64,000 nt of DNA. Origin: Agromyces bracchium (GTDB lineage: Bacteria > Actinomycetota > Actinomycetes > Actinomycetales > Microbacteriaceae). The stretch covers positions 62,001 to 126,000 of the forward strand of contig NZ_WMLB01000033.1 in assembly GCF_009709675.1 (NCBI RefSeq), read 5' to 3'. The translations under genes were made by a program, and so were the position numbers. The notes below the pieces were generated by a model. The model saw nothing but the letters and a program-made list of their open reading frames with translations. It had not been told where the DNA came from and searched no databases. This document shows positions 8,838-21,189 of this stretch, one piece after another (position 1 is the stretch's first letter; the number at the start of each line of letters is the position of its first letter).

Positions 8838-9161
8838 ACGCCGCCCCCGGCGGGCTGCCGGCGGGCTGCCGGCGTCGCCGCGAGGCCGTCACGGTGCGGA
8901 TCCGTCTCGCGTCGGGCGGGCAATCCCGTTCGTGCACGGAGCGGGTGGAAAGGTATTCCGCGTCCACCTTTCCACCTGGGTTCGGAACGAGACCGACGGG
9001 CGCGGAGCCGATGCGCGCGATCGATGGACTTCGCGCGCGTCGCGCTGGGCCCGCGGAACGGTCGAACGACGCGCACGGGCGTCGCGCAGCTGACGGCGGG
9101 GTACTCCGGACATCCGACGAGCCGAGCGACTCAATCACGCGGCGTCGCGATTCAGCGGCGC
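8838..9161. other. 324-base intergenic region between convergent PAP2 and xdhC
   Basis: No gene was found. The region holds one perfect inverted repeat (8944-8976) and short open frames of Arg-rich, shadow-like composition. A 20-base stretch on the minus strand near 8978-8997 resembles the conserved GGTCCCATTCCGAACCCGGA box of 5S rRNA, but no flanking 5S sequence is present. Confidence 0.6.
8944..8976. repeat. 11-bp perfect inverted repeat
   Basis: GGTGGAAAGGT (8944-8954) and ACCTTTCCACC (8966-8976) with an 11-base spacer, between the 3' ends of convergent genes. It is compatible with a bidirectional terminator, but no T tract follows on either strand. Confidence 0.5.
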
Positions 9162-10001
9162 TCAGGTGCGCTGAGGGCCTGCGTGGGCGGCCTGCTCGAC
9201 GCGCTGCAGCAGCTCGGCGGCGACGCTCACGGCGATCGCCGCGGGCTCCTTCGAGCGGATGCCGTCGATGCCGATCGGGGTCTCGATGCGGTGGAGCGCC
9301 GCCTCGTCGTGGCCCGCCGAGGCCAGCTGGGTGCGGAAGCGCGCCCACTTCGAGCGCGATCCGATGAGGCCGATCGACGCGAGGCCGGGGGTGCGTAGGG
9401 CGGTGTCGCAGATCGCGAGGTCCTCGGCGTGGTCGTGCGTCATGACGAGCACGTGCGCTCCCGACGGCAGCTCGGCGAGTGCCGCCTCGGGGACGCGCAG
9501 GTGGTGGACCCGGATCGTGGCGACGGCGTCCGCGAACGGCCCCGAGGCGCCGGGTTCGCCGACGCGATCCGACGAGAGCATGGCCTCGCGCGAGTCGACG
9601 AGGTCGAGCTCGATCGGATGCCGCGCGAGGATCCGCGCGAGCTCGAGCCCGACGTGCCCGAGGCCGAAGATCGCGACCGCCGGCACGACCGGCAGGGGTT
9701 CCAGCAGCATCGTGACCTCTCCTCCGCAGCACTGCACGCCGTAGTCGGCCGCGGCCCGGTCGCTCAGCGTGAGTGTCAGCAGTTCGGGCTCCGCGGCGCC
9801 CGCACCGAGCATCTCGTGCGCCCGCGCGAGCGCGGTCTGCTCGAGGTTGCCGCCGCCGACGGTCCCGACGACCTCGGACGGGGCGACGACCATCTTCGCC
9901 CCGCCGTTGCGCGGCGCGTGGCCGCGCACCATCGCGAGCGTCACGAGCACGGCCGGCGTGCGCGCGGCCCGCAGGCGCTGCACGGCCTCGACCCAGTCCA
10001 T
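9162..10001 (-). CDS. xdhC: Xanthine dehydrogenase accessory protein XdhC
   Basis: Accessory factor that binds and helps sulfurate or insert the molybdenum cofactor into xanthine dehydrogenase; cytoplasmic, 279 residues. The N-terminal XdhC/CoxI domain carries GHAPRNGGAKMVV and the conserved YGVQCCGGEVTMLLEPL. The C-terminal Rossmann half begins VAIFGLGHVGLELA and ends with IGLIGSRSKWARF and ETPIGIDGIRSKEP, all typical. ATG 10001 is preferred; GTG 10007 is an alternative. It lies 13 bases after xdhB and closes the xdhA-xdhB-xdhC operon. Confidence 0.93.
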   Translation of the reverse strand: MDWVEAVQRLRAARTPAVLVTLAMVRGHAPRNGGAKMVVAPSEVVGTVGGGNLEQTALARAHEMLGAGAAEPELLTLTLSDRAAADYGVQCCGGEVTMLLEPLPVVPAVAIFGLGHVGLELARILARHPIELDLVDSREAMLSSDRVGEPGASGPFADAVATIRVHHLRVPEAALAELPSGAHVLVMTHDHAEDLAICDTALRTPGLASIGLIGSRSKWARFRTQLASAGHDEAALHRIETPIGIDGIRSKEPAAIAVSVAAELLQRVEQAAHAGPQRT

Positions 10002-10014
10002 CGGCACCCGTCCG

Positions 10015-12494
<2,480 letters not shown>

Positions 12495-12498
<4 letters not shown>

Positions 12499-14003
12499 GC
12501 GGGCACCCCCTCGCGCGCCGAGCGTCGATGCAGGCGGAGGAGCGAGCGCTCGAGCATGGCCGAGCGGTAGGCGGCGCTCGCGCGATGGTCGTCCATCGGC
12601 GTGCCCTCGCCGCCGAGCACGGATGCCGCCTCCCGGACGGTCTCGTCGGTCCACTCGCGCCCGACGAGCGCGGCTTCGGTCGCACGCGCCCTGATCGGCG
12701 TCGCCGCGACGCCGCCGAGCCCGATGCGAGCGGATGCCACGGTGCCGCGCTCCTCGTCGAGGTCGATCGCGAAGGCGACCGCGACGCTCGAGATGTCGTC
12801 GTAGCGGCGCTTGGCGACCTTGTGGAACGCGGTCAGGTTCGCGGTCGGCCGCGGGATCCGGATCGTGCGGATCAGCTCGCCCGGGCGGCGGACCGTCTCG
12901 CGGTACCCCGTGAAGTAGTCGGCGAGGTCGACCTCGCGCTCGCCGTCGGGAGAGGCGAGCACGAGCCGTGCCTCGAGGGCGAGCAGCGCCGGCGGCGCGT
13001 CGCCGATGGGGGAGGCGGTGCCGAGGTTGCCGCCGAGCGTGGCCCGGTTGCGGATGAGCGGCGACGCGAACTGCGGGAAGAGCGCCGCGAGCAGCGGCAC
13101 GCGCCCGGCGAGCCGCCGCTCGACCTCGGTGAGCGTGAGCGCGGCGCCGAGGTCGATGCCGGCGTCGTCCTCGTCGAAGCCCCGGAGTTCGTCGAGCCGG
13201 TCGATCGCGATCGCGAGGGGCGCGCGGCGACCGCGCAGGTTGGCCTCGACGCCCCAGTCGGTGCACCCCGCGATCGCGATCGCGTCGGGTTCGACGTGCA
13301 GCAGCGCGAGCGCCTCGTCGAGGGTCTCGGGCCGCACGAAGCGGCCGCCGTCGCCGGCGAGGCGGGTCGCCCGGGCGGCGGGCGCGGGCCGCGTGCGTCG
13401 CTCGGCGAGCGCGTCGCCCACCGCCGGCGTCGTGTCGATCCCGAGCGCGGCGTCGCGGATCGGCCGGTACCCCGTGCACCGGCAGAGGTTGCCGCTCAGC
13501 GCGTGCAGGTCGAAGGGTTCGGTCGTGTGCGCGTCGGAGGCGCCGGCGGCGGCGCCGTTGCCGCCGTCGGCGCTGGTGCGAACGGAGGCCGCGGCATCCG
13601 CCCCGTCGCTCGTTCCCCTGGACGCTCGTGCCCGGTAGAACTCGGCCGCCATGCTGCACGCGAAGCCGGGCGTGCAGTAGCCGCACTGCGAGCCGCCGGC
13701 CTCCGCGAGCGCGGCCTGCACCGGGTGCATGTGTTCGGGGGTGCCGAGGCCCTCGGCGGTCACGACCTCCTGGCCGTCGAGCGCCGCGGCGGGCATCAGG
13801 CACGCGTTCACCGCCGTCCACTCTGTGCCGCCGTCGCTGTCGGGCGTGGCGAGCAGCACGGCGCAGGCGCCGCACTCGCCCTCGGCGCAGCCCTCCTTGG
13901 CGCCGGTCAGCCCGAGCGACCTGAGCCAGTCGAGCGCGGTGGTGTGGGCCGCGATGCCCGAGGCGTCCCGCGGCCGGCCGTTGACGGTGACGACGATGTC
14001 CAT
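12495..14003 (-). CDS. xdhA: Xanthine dehydrogenase small subunit (2Fe-2S and FAD domains)
   Basis: Electron-transfer subunit, 502 residues, combining the ferredoxin-like and FAD domains as in XdhA. The first 2Fe-2S cluster uses EGCAEGECGAC (Cys 39, 44, 47); the second uses QCGYC (108, 111) and LCRC (175, 177). The spacing between the two halves of the second cluster is about 64 residues, some 30 more than usual, owing to a low-complexity Ala/Ser/Gly/Asp insert around residues 128-162. The FAD domain follows (IAGCTDWGVEANLRGR). The start is supported by GAGGGAG upstream. Divergent from aceB across 160 bases, so purine oxidation and later steps are probably co-regulated. Confidence 0.94.
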
Positions 14004-14163
14004 GCCTTGGCTCCCTCTGACCGGAGTCTACGCCGCGCGCAGGCCCGGGTTCCGGTTCCGCTCATGCGCGCGCGCCGGTTCCGACCCGCGCGCTTCTGCG
14101 CGAAGATGAGGGCGAGGCCTGGAGCAACCACCCCGCAAGGGAGCGGAAGGGAGCGAGAGCCGC

Positions 14164-15759
<1,596 letters not shown>

Positions 15760-15762
15760 ACC

Positions 15763-17019
15763 GTGCGGACCGCACTGCCTCCCACGCTGTCGGCGTCGAT
15801 CGACGACCGGCTCGCCGGGACGGATCGACTGCTCGCGACGGCCTATCCCGGCGACGACGGGTCGCGCCAGCCGGTGCACACGGTCTACGTCCCCGGCGAC
15901 ACCGTCACCCACGACCTGCCGGCCGTGTGGGGCGTGGCGGCGCTCGCCGCGGCGAACTCGGCCGGGGGCGTGGAGGCGCTCGCGATCGCCGTCGGCATCC
16001 CGTTCGACCTCGCCGCGACGATCGCGCCCCTCGTGGAACGCAAGCTCGAACGCGAACCCGTCGAGGACCTCCGCATCGACTTCGAGGACGGCTACGGCGA
16101 TCGCGGCGACGACGCCGAGGACGCCGACGTCGTGCGCGCGGCCGGGCAGGTCGCGGCCGCGCTCGAAGCGGGCACCGCGCCGCCCTACCTCGGCATCCGG
16201 TTCAAGTCGTTCGAGGCGGCGACGCGGGGCCGAGGCATCCGCACGCTCGACCTGTTCGTCACCGCCCTCGTCGAGCACGGCGACCTGCCCGACGGGCTCG
16301 CCCTGACGATGCCGAAGGTCTCGACGCTCGCGCAGGTCGAGGCGATGGCCGAGGTCGCGGCCGAGCTCGAACGCGTGCACGGCCTGCCCGACGGCCGGCT
16401 GCGGTTCGAGGTGCAGGTCGAGACCCCGCAGGTCGTGCTCGGCGCCGACGGCGTCGCGCCGGTCGCCCGCATCGCGCACGCGGCGTCGGGGCGCGTGAGC
16501 GGGCTGCACTTCGGCACCTACGACTACACCGCGGCCCTCGGCATCGCCGCGCCGCACCAGTCGCTCGCGCACCCGTCCGCCGACCACGCCAAGGCGGTCA
16601 TGCAGCTCGCCGTCGCCGGCACCGGCATCCGGCTCTCCGACGGGTCCTCGAACGTGCTGCCGATCGGCGACCGGGCCGACGAGGCGTGGCGGCTGCACGC
16701 GCGGCTCGTGCGGCGCTCGCTCGAGCACGGCTTCCCGCAGGGCTGGGACCTGCATCCGGCGCAGCTGCCCACCCGGTTCCTCGCGACCTATGCCTACTAC
16801 CGCGACGGCTGGGCCGAGGCGTCCGCACGGCTCCGGCACGTGCACGACCGCACGGCGGGCGCGGTGCTCGATGAGCCCGCGACGGTGCGCGCGCTCGCCG
16901 GCTTCGTCCTCCGGGGCGTGCGGTGCGGCGCGATCACCGTCGAGGAGGTGGCGACCGGCACCGGGCTCGACGCGTCGGCACTCGCCGCACTGGCGAACCC
17001 GAGGCGCATGACGAGCTGA
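15763..17019 (+). CDS. DUF6986-type HpcH/HpaI aldolase-like protein
   Basis: A 418-residue protein with the phosphoenolpyruvate-binding TIM-barrel look of citrate-lyase-beta/HpcH aldolases: DLRIDFEDGYGDRGDDAEDAD near residues 102-122, GIRFKSFE, LTMPKV, FEVQVETPQ (probable metal Glu) and GLHFGTYDYTAALGI. Starts at GTG three bases after aceB and is followed by allE, so it belongs to the urate operon. I recognise the family by resemblance to DUF6986 proteins, whose reaction is not established; a role in C2/C3 acid metabolism from allantoin is inference. Confidence 0.75.
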   Translation: MRTALPPTLSASIDDRLAGTDRLLATAYPGDDGSRQPVHTVYVPGDTVTHDLPAVWGVAALAAANSAGGVEALAIAVGIPFDLAATIAPLVERKLEREPVEDLRIDFEDGYGDRGDDAEDADVVRAAGQVAAALEAGTAPPYLGIRFKSFEAATRGRGIRTLDLFVTALVEHGDLPDGLALTMPKVSTLAQVEAMAEVAAELERVHGLPDGRLRFEVQVETPQVVLGADGVAPVARIAHAASGRVSGLHFGTYDYTAALGIAAPHQSLAHPSADHAKAVMQLAVAGTGIRLSDGSSNVLPIGDRADEAWRLHARLVRRSLEHGFPQGWDLHPAQLPTRFLATYAYYRDGWAEASARLRHVHDRTAGAVLDEPATVRALAGFVLRGVRCGAITVEEVATGTGLDASALAALANPRRMTS

Positions 17020-17076
17020 GGGGTGCCGCCGCCCATCGCATATGCCGCGGCCGGCATCCACGGACGAGGAGGTCCC

Positions 17077-17904
17077 ATGAGCTACTACACCCCGCCGGGC
17101 GGACTGCCCGCGCAGACCGACCTGCTCACCGACCGCGCGATCGTGACCGAGGCGTACACGGTGATCCCGAAGGGGGTGCTGCGCGACATCGTCACGAGCA
17201 ATCTGCCGGGCTTCACGGGCACGCGGTCGTGGATCATCGCGCGGCCGATCGCGGGATTCGCGACCACGTTCGCGCAGCTCATCGTCGAGATCGCGCCGGG
17301 CGGGGGAGCCGAACGGCCCGAGGCGGAGGCCGGGGTCGAGGGCGTCCTCTTCGTGACCTCCGGTTCGCTGGCCCTCGACCTCGCCGGGGCACGGCACGCG
17401 CTCGGCCCCGGCGGCTACGCGTACCTCGCGGCCGGCGAGACCTGGTCGATCGCGAACGACGGCGACGCGCCCACCTCGTTCCACTGGATCCGCAAGGCGT
17501 ACGAGCCCGTCGACGGCATCCCGGCGCCCGCGTCCTTCGTCACGAGCGACGCCGACGTCGCACCGCGGCCGATGCCCGACACCGACGGTGCGTGGGCGAC
17601 CACGCGGTTCGTGGACCCCGACGACCTCGCGCACGACATGCACGTCAACATCGTCACGTTCCAGCCGGGCGGCTCGATCCCGTTCGCCGAGACGCACGTC
17701 ATGGAGCACGGGCTCTTCGTGCTCGAGGGCAAGGGCGTCTATCGCCTCAACGGCGACTGGGTCGAGGTCGAGGCGGGCGACTTCATGTGGCTCCGCGCGT
17801 TCTGCCCGCAGGCGTGCGTCGCGGGTGGGCCGGGACCGTTCCGGTACCTGCTGTACAAGGACGTCAACCGGCAGGTGCGGCTGACCGGGCCGGCGGGCGG
17901 GTGA
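17077..17904 (+). CDS. allE: (S)-ureidoglycine aminohydrolase
   Basis: Bicupin manganese enzyme releasing ammonia from (S)-ureidoglycine to give (S)-ureidoglycolate, 275 residues. Family marks are the MSYYTPPGGLP start, GVLFVTSGSLAL in cupin 1 and the metal-ligand set HVMEHGLFVLEGKGVYRLN in cupin 2, ending with AFCPQACVAGGPGPFRYLLYKDVNR. The ATG at 17077 follows a very strong GAGGAGG. The next gene's GTG overlaps its TGA. Confidence 0.93.
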   Translation: MSYYTPPGGLPAQTDLLTDRAIVTEAYTVIPKGVLRDIVTSNLPGFTGTRSWIIARPIAGFATTFAQLIVEIAPGGGAERPEAEAGVEGVLFVTSGSLALDLAGARHALGPGGYAYLAAGETWSIANDGDAPTSFHWIRKAYEPVDGIPAPASFVTSDADVAPRPMPDTDGAWATTRFVDPDDLAHDMHVNIVTFQPGGSIPFAETHVMEHGLFVLEGKGVYRLNGDWVEVEAGDFMWLRAFCPQACVAGGPGPFRYLLYKDVNRQVRLTGPAGG

Positions 17905-19355
17905 GCATGGGCGAGCGGATGCCGCCGGGCGACGCCTCCTCGATCGGGGGCGCAGAGGCATCCGTCGTGTTCGACCTCGTCTTCGCGGGCGACCGGGTGC
18001 TCGTCGACGGCGCGTTCGCGCCCGCCCAGGTCGCCGTGCTCGACGGGCGCATCGCGCGGATCGCCGAGCCGGGCGTCGCGCTCAGGGCGGCGCACCGCGT
18101 GCGCCTCGCCGACGACGAGGTGCTCATCCCCGGACTCGTCGACACGCACGTGCACGTCAACGAGCCGGGCCGCACCGACTGGGAGGGGTTCGCGAGCGCC
18201 ACGCGCGCTGCGGCGGCGGGCGGGGTCACGACGATCGTCGACATGCCGCTCAACAGCATCCCGCCGACGACCTCGGTCGCGGCGCTCGCCGTGAAGCGGG
18301 CGAGGGCGACCGGGCACGTGTTCGTCGACGTCGGATTCTGGGGCGGGATCGTGCCGGGAAACCTGGGCGACCTGCTCCCGCTCGGCGACGAGGGGGTGTT
18401 CGGGTTCAAGTGCTTCCTCATCGACTCGGGCGTCGCGGAGTTCCCGCCCGTCACGCCCGACGAGATGGAGCGGGCGATGACCGCCCTGTCGCGCGGCGCG
18501 GACCCCGCGGGCAGCGAGGCCGGGGCCGACCTCGACCAGCTCGTCATCGTGCACGCCGAGGACGCCGCGGCCATCGACGCTGCGCCGCACCCGCACAGCC
18601 GCGCGTACGCCGACTTCCTCGCCTCCCGGCCCGACGCGGCCGAGGGCGCGGCGATCGCGGCCGTGATCGCCGCCGCCCGCCGCACGGGCGCGCGCGCCCA
18701 CATCCTGCACCTCAGCTCGTCGGCCTCACTCGAGGCGGTCGCCCGCGCGCGGGCGGACGGCGTCCGGCTCACGGTGGAGACCTGCCCGCACTACCTCGCG
18801 CTCACCGCCGAGGAGGTGCCCGACGGCGCCACGGCGTTCAAGTGCTGCCCGCCGATCCGCGGCGCGGTGAACCGCGACGCGCTCTGGCGCGCACTCGAGG
18901 AAGGGGTGATCGACACGATCGTCTCCGACCACTCGCCGGCGCCCCCCGCGGTCAAGTTCGCGGGCGACGGCGACTTCGCCGTCGCGTGGGGCGGGATCGC
19001 GTCCCTCCAGCTCGGCCTGGCCGTCGTCTGGACCGAGGCGCGCCGCCGCGGCATCCGTCTCGAACGGGTCGTGGAGTGGATGTCGGCGGCGCCCGCGCGC
19101 CTCGTCGGCCTCGACGGCGCCGGCAAGGGTGCGATCGCCCCCGGCGCCGACGCCGACCTCGCGGTCCTCGCGCCCGACGACGCGTTCACGGTGGATGCCG
19201 CGGCGCTGCACCATCGGCACCCGATCACGCCATACGCCGGGCGCGAACTCGTCGGGGTGGTACGGGCGACCTACCTCGCCGGGCGCGAGGTCGACGGAAC
19301 GGTGGCCCGAGGGCGCCTGCTCCGCCGGACACGACCGGATGGAGGGCCGCGATGA
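17901..19355 (+). CDS. allB: Allantoinase
   Basis: Amidohydrolase-superfamily enzyme opening allantoin to allantoate, about 484 residues. Binuclear-metal ligands are visible: DTHVHVNEPGRTDWEG (His 83, His 85), the carboxylated Lys in GFKCFLIDSG (about 170), HAEDAAA, HILHLSSS and the Asp in SDHSPAP. The substrate loop LVDTHVHVNEPG separates it from dihydropyrimidinases. Start is uncertain: GTG 17901 overlaps the allE stop (GTGA); ATG 17907 and ATG 17919 are in frame. The stop overlaps uraD (ATGA). Confidence 0.92.
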   Translation: MSMGERMPPGDASSIGGAEASVVFDLVFAGDRVLVDGAFAPAQVAVLDGRIARIAEPGVALRAAHRVRLADDEVLIPGLVDTHVHVNEPGRTDWEGFASATRAAAAGGVTTIVDMPLNSIPPTTSVAALAVKRARATGHVFVDVGFWGGIVPGNLGDLLPLGDEGVFGFKCFLIDSGVAEFPPVTPDEMERAMTALSRGADPAGSEAGADLDQLVIVHAEDAAAIDAAPHPHSRAYADFLASRPDAAEGAAIAAVIAAARRTGARAHILHLSSSASLEAVARARADGVRLTVETCPHYLALTAEEVPDGATAFKCCPPIRGAVNRDALWRALEEGVIDTIVSDHSPAPPAVKFAGDGDFAVAWGGIASLQLGLAVVWTEARRRGIRLERVVEWMSAAPARLVGLDGAGKGAIAPGADADLAVLAPDDAFTVDAAALHHRHPITPYAGRELVGVVRATYLAGREVDGTVARGRLLRRTRPDGGPR

Positions 19356-19846
19356 CGCTCGAGAGATTCAACGAGGCAGAACGCGATGACGCGATCGGGT
19401 TCCTCCGGCCCTGCCTCGACGTCGACCGCTGGTGCGCCGAACTCGCAGACGGCCGCCCCTACGACTCCGTCGACGACCTGCTCGCACGTGCCGAGGTCGC
19501 GGCGAGCCCGTTCACTCCCGCCGAGGTCGAGGGCGCGCTCGCCCACCACCCGCGGATCGGTGAGCGGCCGTCGGGCGCGGGTGCCGAGGCGCGGATGTCG
19601 CGCGCCGAGCAGGCGGGCGTCGACCCCGCCGACGCCGCGGTCGCCGCCGCGCTCGCCGAGGGCAATCGCGCCTACGAGCAGAAGTTCGGGCGGGTCTTCC
19701 TGATCCGCGCCGCCGGGCGTTCGTCGCGCGAGATCCTCGACGCGCTGACCGTTCGCCTCGCGCACACGCCCGACGAGGAGCAGCCGGTCGTCGCCGAGCA
19801 GCTCCGCCAGATCGCCGTCCTCCGACTGAAGGGACTCCTCCGATGA
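19352..19846 (+). CDS. uraD: OHCU decarboxylase
   Basis: 2-oxo-4-hydroxy-4-carboxy-5-ureidoimidazoline decarboxylase, forming (S)-allantoin; cytoplasmic, 164 residues. Signature parts are the FNEAERD start, the catalytic-His segment LAHHPRIGERPSG, SRAEQAGVDPAD and YEQKFGRVFLIRAAGRSS. ATGA overlap with allantoinase upstream and with uraH downstream. Confidence 0.93.
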   Translation: MTLERFNEAERDDAIGFLRPCLDVDRWCAELADGRPYDSVDDLLARAEVAASPFTPAEVEGALAHHPRIGERPSGAGAEARMSRAEQAGVDPADAAVAAALAEGNRAYEQKFGRVFLIRAAGRSSREILDALTVRLAHTPDEEQPVVAEQLRQIAVLRLKGLLR

Positions 19847-20217
19847 GCAGCCATGACGCCCCGCCCTCGCGGTCGCGCATCACGACCCACGTGCTCGACG
19901 CCACGACGGGCCGCCCCGCCGAGGGCGTCGCCGTCGCGCTCGCGGCGCGCGACGGCGGCGACGACGGTGACGGATGGCGCGAGCTCGACACCGCGGTGAC
20001 GGATGCCGACGGCCGGGTCTCCCGCATCGGCCCGGATGACCTGCCCGCGGGCGACTACCGCCTGCGATTCGACACCGCGGCGTGGTTCGCGGCACGTGGC
20101 ACGCCGACCTTCTACCCCGAGGTCGTGCTGACCTTCCACGTCGCCGACGACGGCCGTCACGTGCACGCGCCGCTGCTGCTCAGCCCGTTCGCCTACTCCA
20201 CCTATCGAGGGAGCTGA
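19843..20217 (+). CDS. uraH: 5-hydroxyisourate hydrolase
   Basis: Transthyretin-like hydrolase converting 5-hydroxyisourate to OHCU, 124 residues. It shows ITTHVLDATTGRPAEG near the start, GDYRLRFDTAAWF and FYPEVVLTF, and ends with the diagnostic YRGS tetrapeptide. It works between uricase and UraD, whose genes flank it; ATGA overlap with uraD. Confidence 0.95.
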   Translation: MSSHDAPPSRSRITTHVLDATTGRPAEGVAVALAARDGGDDGDGWRELDTAVTDADGRVSRIGPDDLPAGDYRLRFDTAAWFAARGTPTFYPEVVLTFHVADDGRHVHAPLLLSPFAYSTYRGS

Positions 20218-20219
20218 CC

Positions 20220-21119
20220 ATGTCCGAACCCGCCATCGTCCTCGGGCCCAACCAGTACGGCAAGGCCGAGGTGCGCGTCGTCAAGGTCACTCGGGACAGC
20301 GCACGGCACGAGATCGACGACCTGAACGTGACCTCGCAGTTGCGCGGCGACTTCGCGGCGGCCCACCTCGTGGGCGACAACGCGCACGTCGTGCCGACCG
20401 ACACCCAGAAGAACACGATCTTCGCGTTCGCGCGCGACGGGATCGGCACGCCCGAGGCGTTCCTGCTGCGACTGGCCGACCACTTCGTCTCGTCGTTCGA
20501 ATGGGTCACCGGCGGCCGGTGGGCGGCCGAGCGCTTCGCCTGGCAGCGCATCGAGGTCGACGGTGCCCCGCACGACCACGCGTTCGTGCGGTCGGGTCAC
20601 GAGGTGCGCACCGCCGTCGTCGTCGCGGACGGCGCCGATCGGCACGTCATCGCCGGGCTGCGCGACCTCACGGTCATGAAGTCCACCGGCTCGGGCTTCG
20701 AGGCCTACCCGCACGACCGGTACACGACCCTCGCCGAGACCCACGACCGCATCCTCGCGACGGATGTCTCGGCCCGCTGGCGCTACGCACGCGCCGACGT
20801 GGACTTCGATGCGCGGTTCGCGAGCGTTCGGGCAATGGTTCTGGAGGCGTTCGCCGAGGGGTACTCGCCGGGGCTGCAGGCCACGCTCTTCGCGATGGGG
20901 CGGCGCGTGCTCGAGGCGCACGACGACATCGCGGAGATCCGCTTCTCGATGCCGAACAACCACCACTTCGTGGTCGACCTCTCGCCCTTCGGGCTCGACA
21001 ACCCGAACGAGGTGTTCCACGCCGCCGACCGGCCCTACGGGCTCATCGAGGCGGCGGTCGTCCGCGAGGGCGTCGCGAGCCCCGCGGCCGCGTGGGAGGG
21101 CATCGCGGGGTTCTGCTGA
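20220..21119 (+). CDS. Urate oxidase (uricase)
   Basis: Cofactor-free oxidase converting urate to 5-hydroxyisourate, 299 residues. Catalytic and binding parts are visible: QYGKAEVR (Lys), VPTDTQKNTIFAFAR (Thr), the double Phe/His-rich NNHHFVVDLSPFGL near the C-terminus, and LRDLTVMKSTGSGFEAY. A GAGGGAG lies just before the ATG. It is the last gene of the urate operon, and the only upstream step not encoded on this side (xanthine oxidation) is in the divergent xdh operon. Confidence 0.95.
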   Translation: MSEPAIVLGPNQYGKAEVRVVKVTRDSARHEIDDLNVTSQLRGDFAAAHLVGDNAHVVPTDTQKNTIFAFARDGIGTPEAFLLRLADHFVSSFEWVTGGRWAAERFAWQRIEVDGAPHDHAFVRSGHEVRTAVVVADGADRHVIAGLRDLTVMKSTGSGFEAYPHDRYTTLAETHDRILATDVSARWRYARADVDFDARFASVRAMVLEAFAEGYSPGLQATLFAMGRRVLEAHDDIAEIRFSMPNNHHFVVDLSPFGLDNPNEVFHAADRPYGLIEAAVVREGVASPAAAWEGIAGFC

Positions 21120-21141
21120 GCCCGTCGGTAGACTCCCCGCA

Positions 21142-21163
21142 CAATTATCCAACTGGACAATTG
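21142..21163. promoter_or_regulatory. Inverted repeat upstream of the saccharopine-dehydrogenase-like gene
   Basis: CAATTATCC-AACT-GGACAATTG has 9-bp arms with one mismatch. It lies 26 bases before the start codon and about 14 bases upstream of a TACCGT box (21177-21182). This AT-rich palindrome in a GC-rich gap looks like a GntR/TetR-type operator; the binder is unknown. Confidence 0.55.
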
Positions 21164-21189
21164 GGATGATCCCGGCTACCGTACCCAGC

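Noticed and set aside
8970-9000. Possible 5S rRNA on the minus strand
   Set aside because: About 20 bases resemble the conserved GGTCCCATTCCGAACCCGG box, but neither the upstream helix nor the 3' GTGGAAAAGTAGG part follows at the right distance, so no 5S gene is supported.
8889-9134. Small ORF in the PAP2-xdhC gap
   Set aside because: 81 codons rich in Arg and Pro, no ribosome site, and it spans the 11-bp inverted repeat; it looks like a chance frame.
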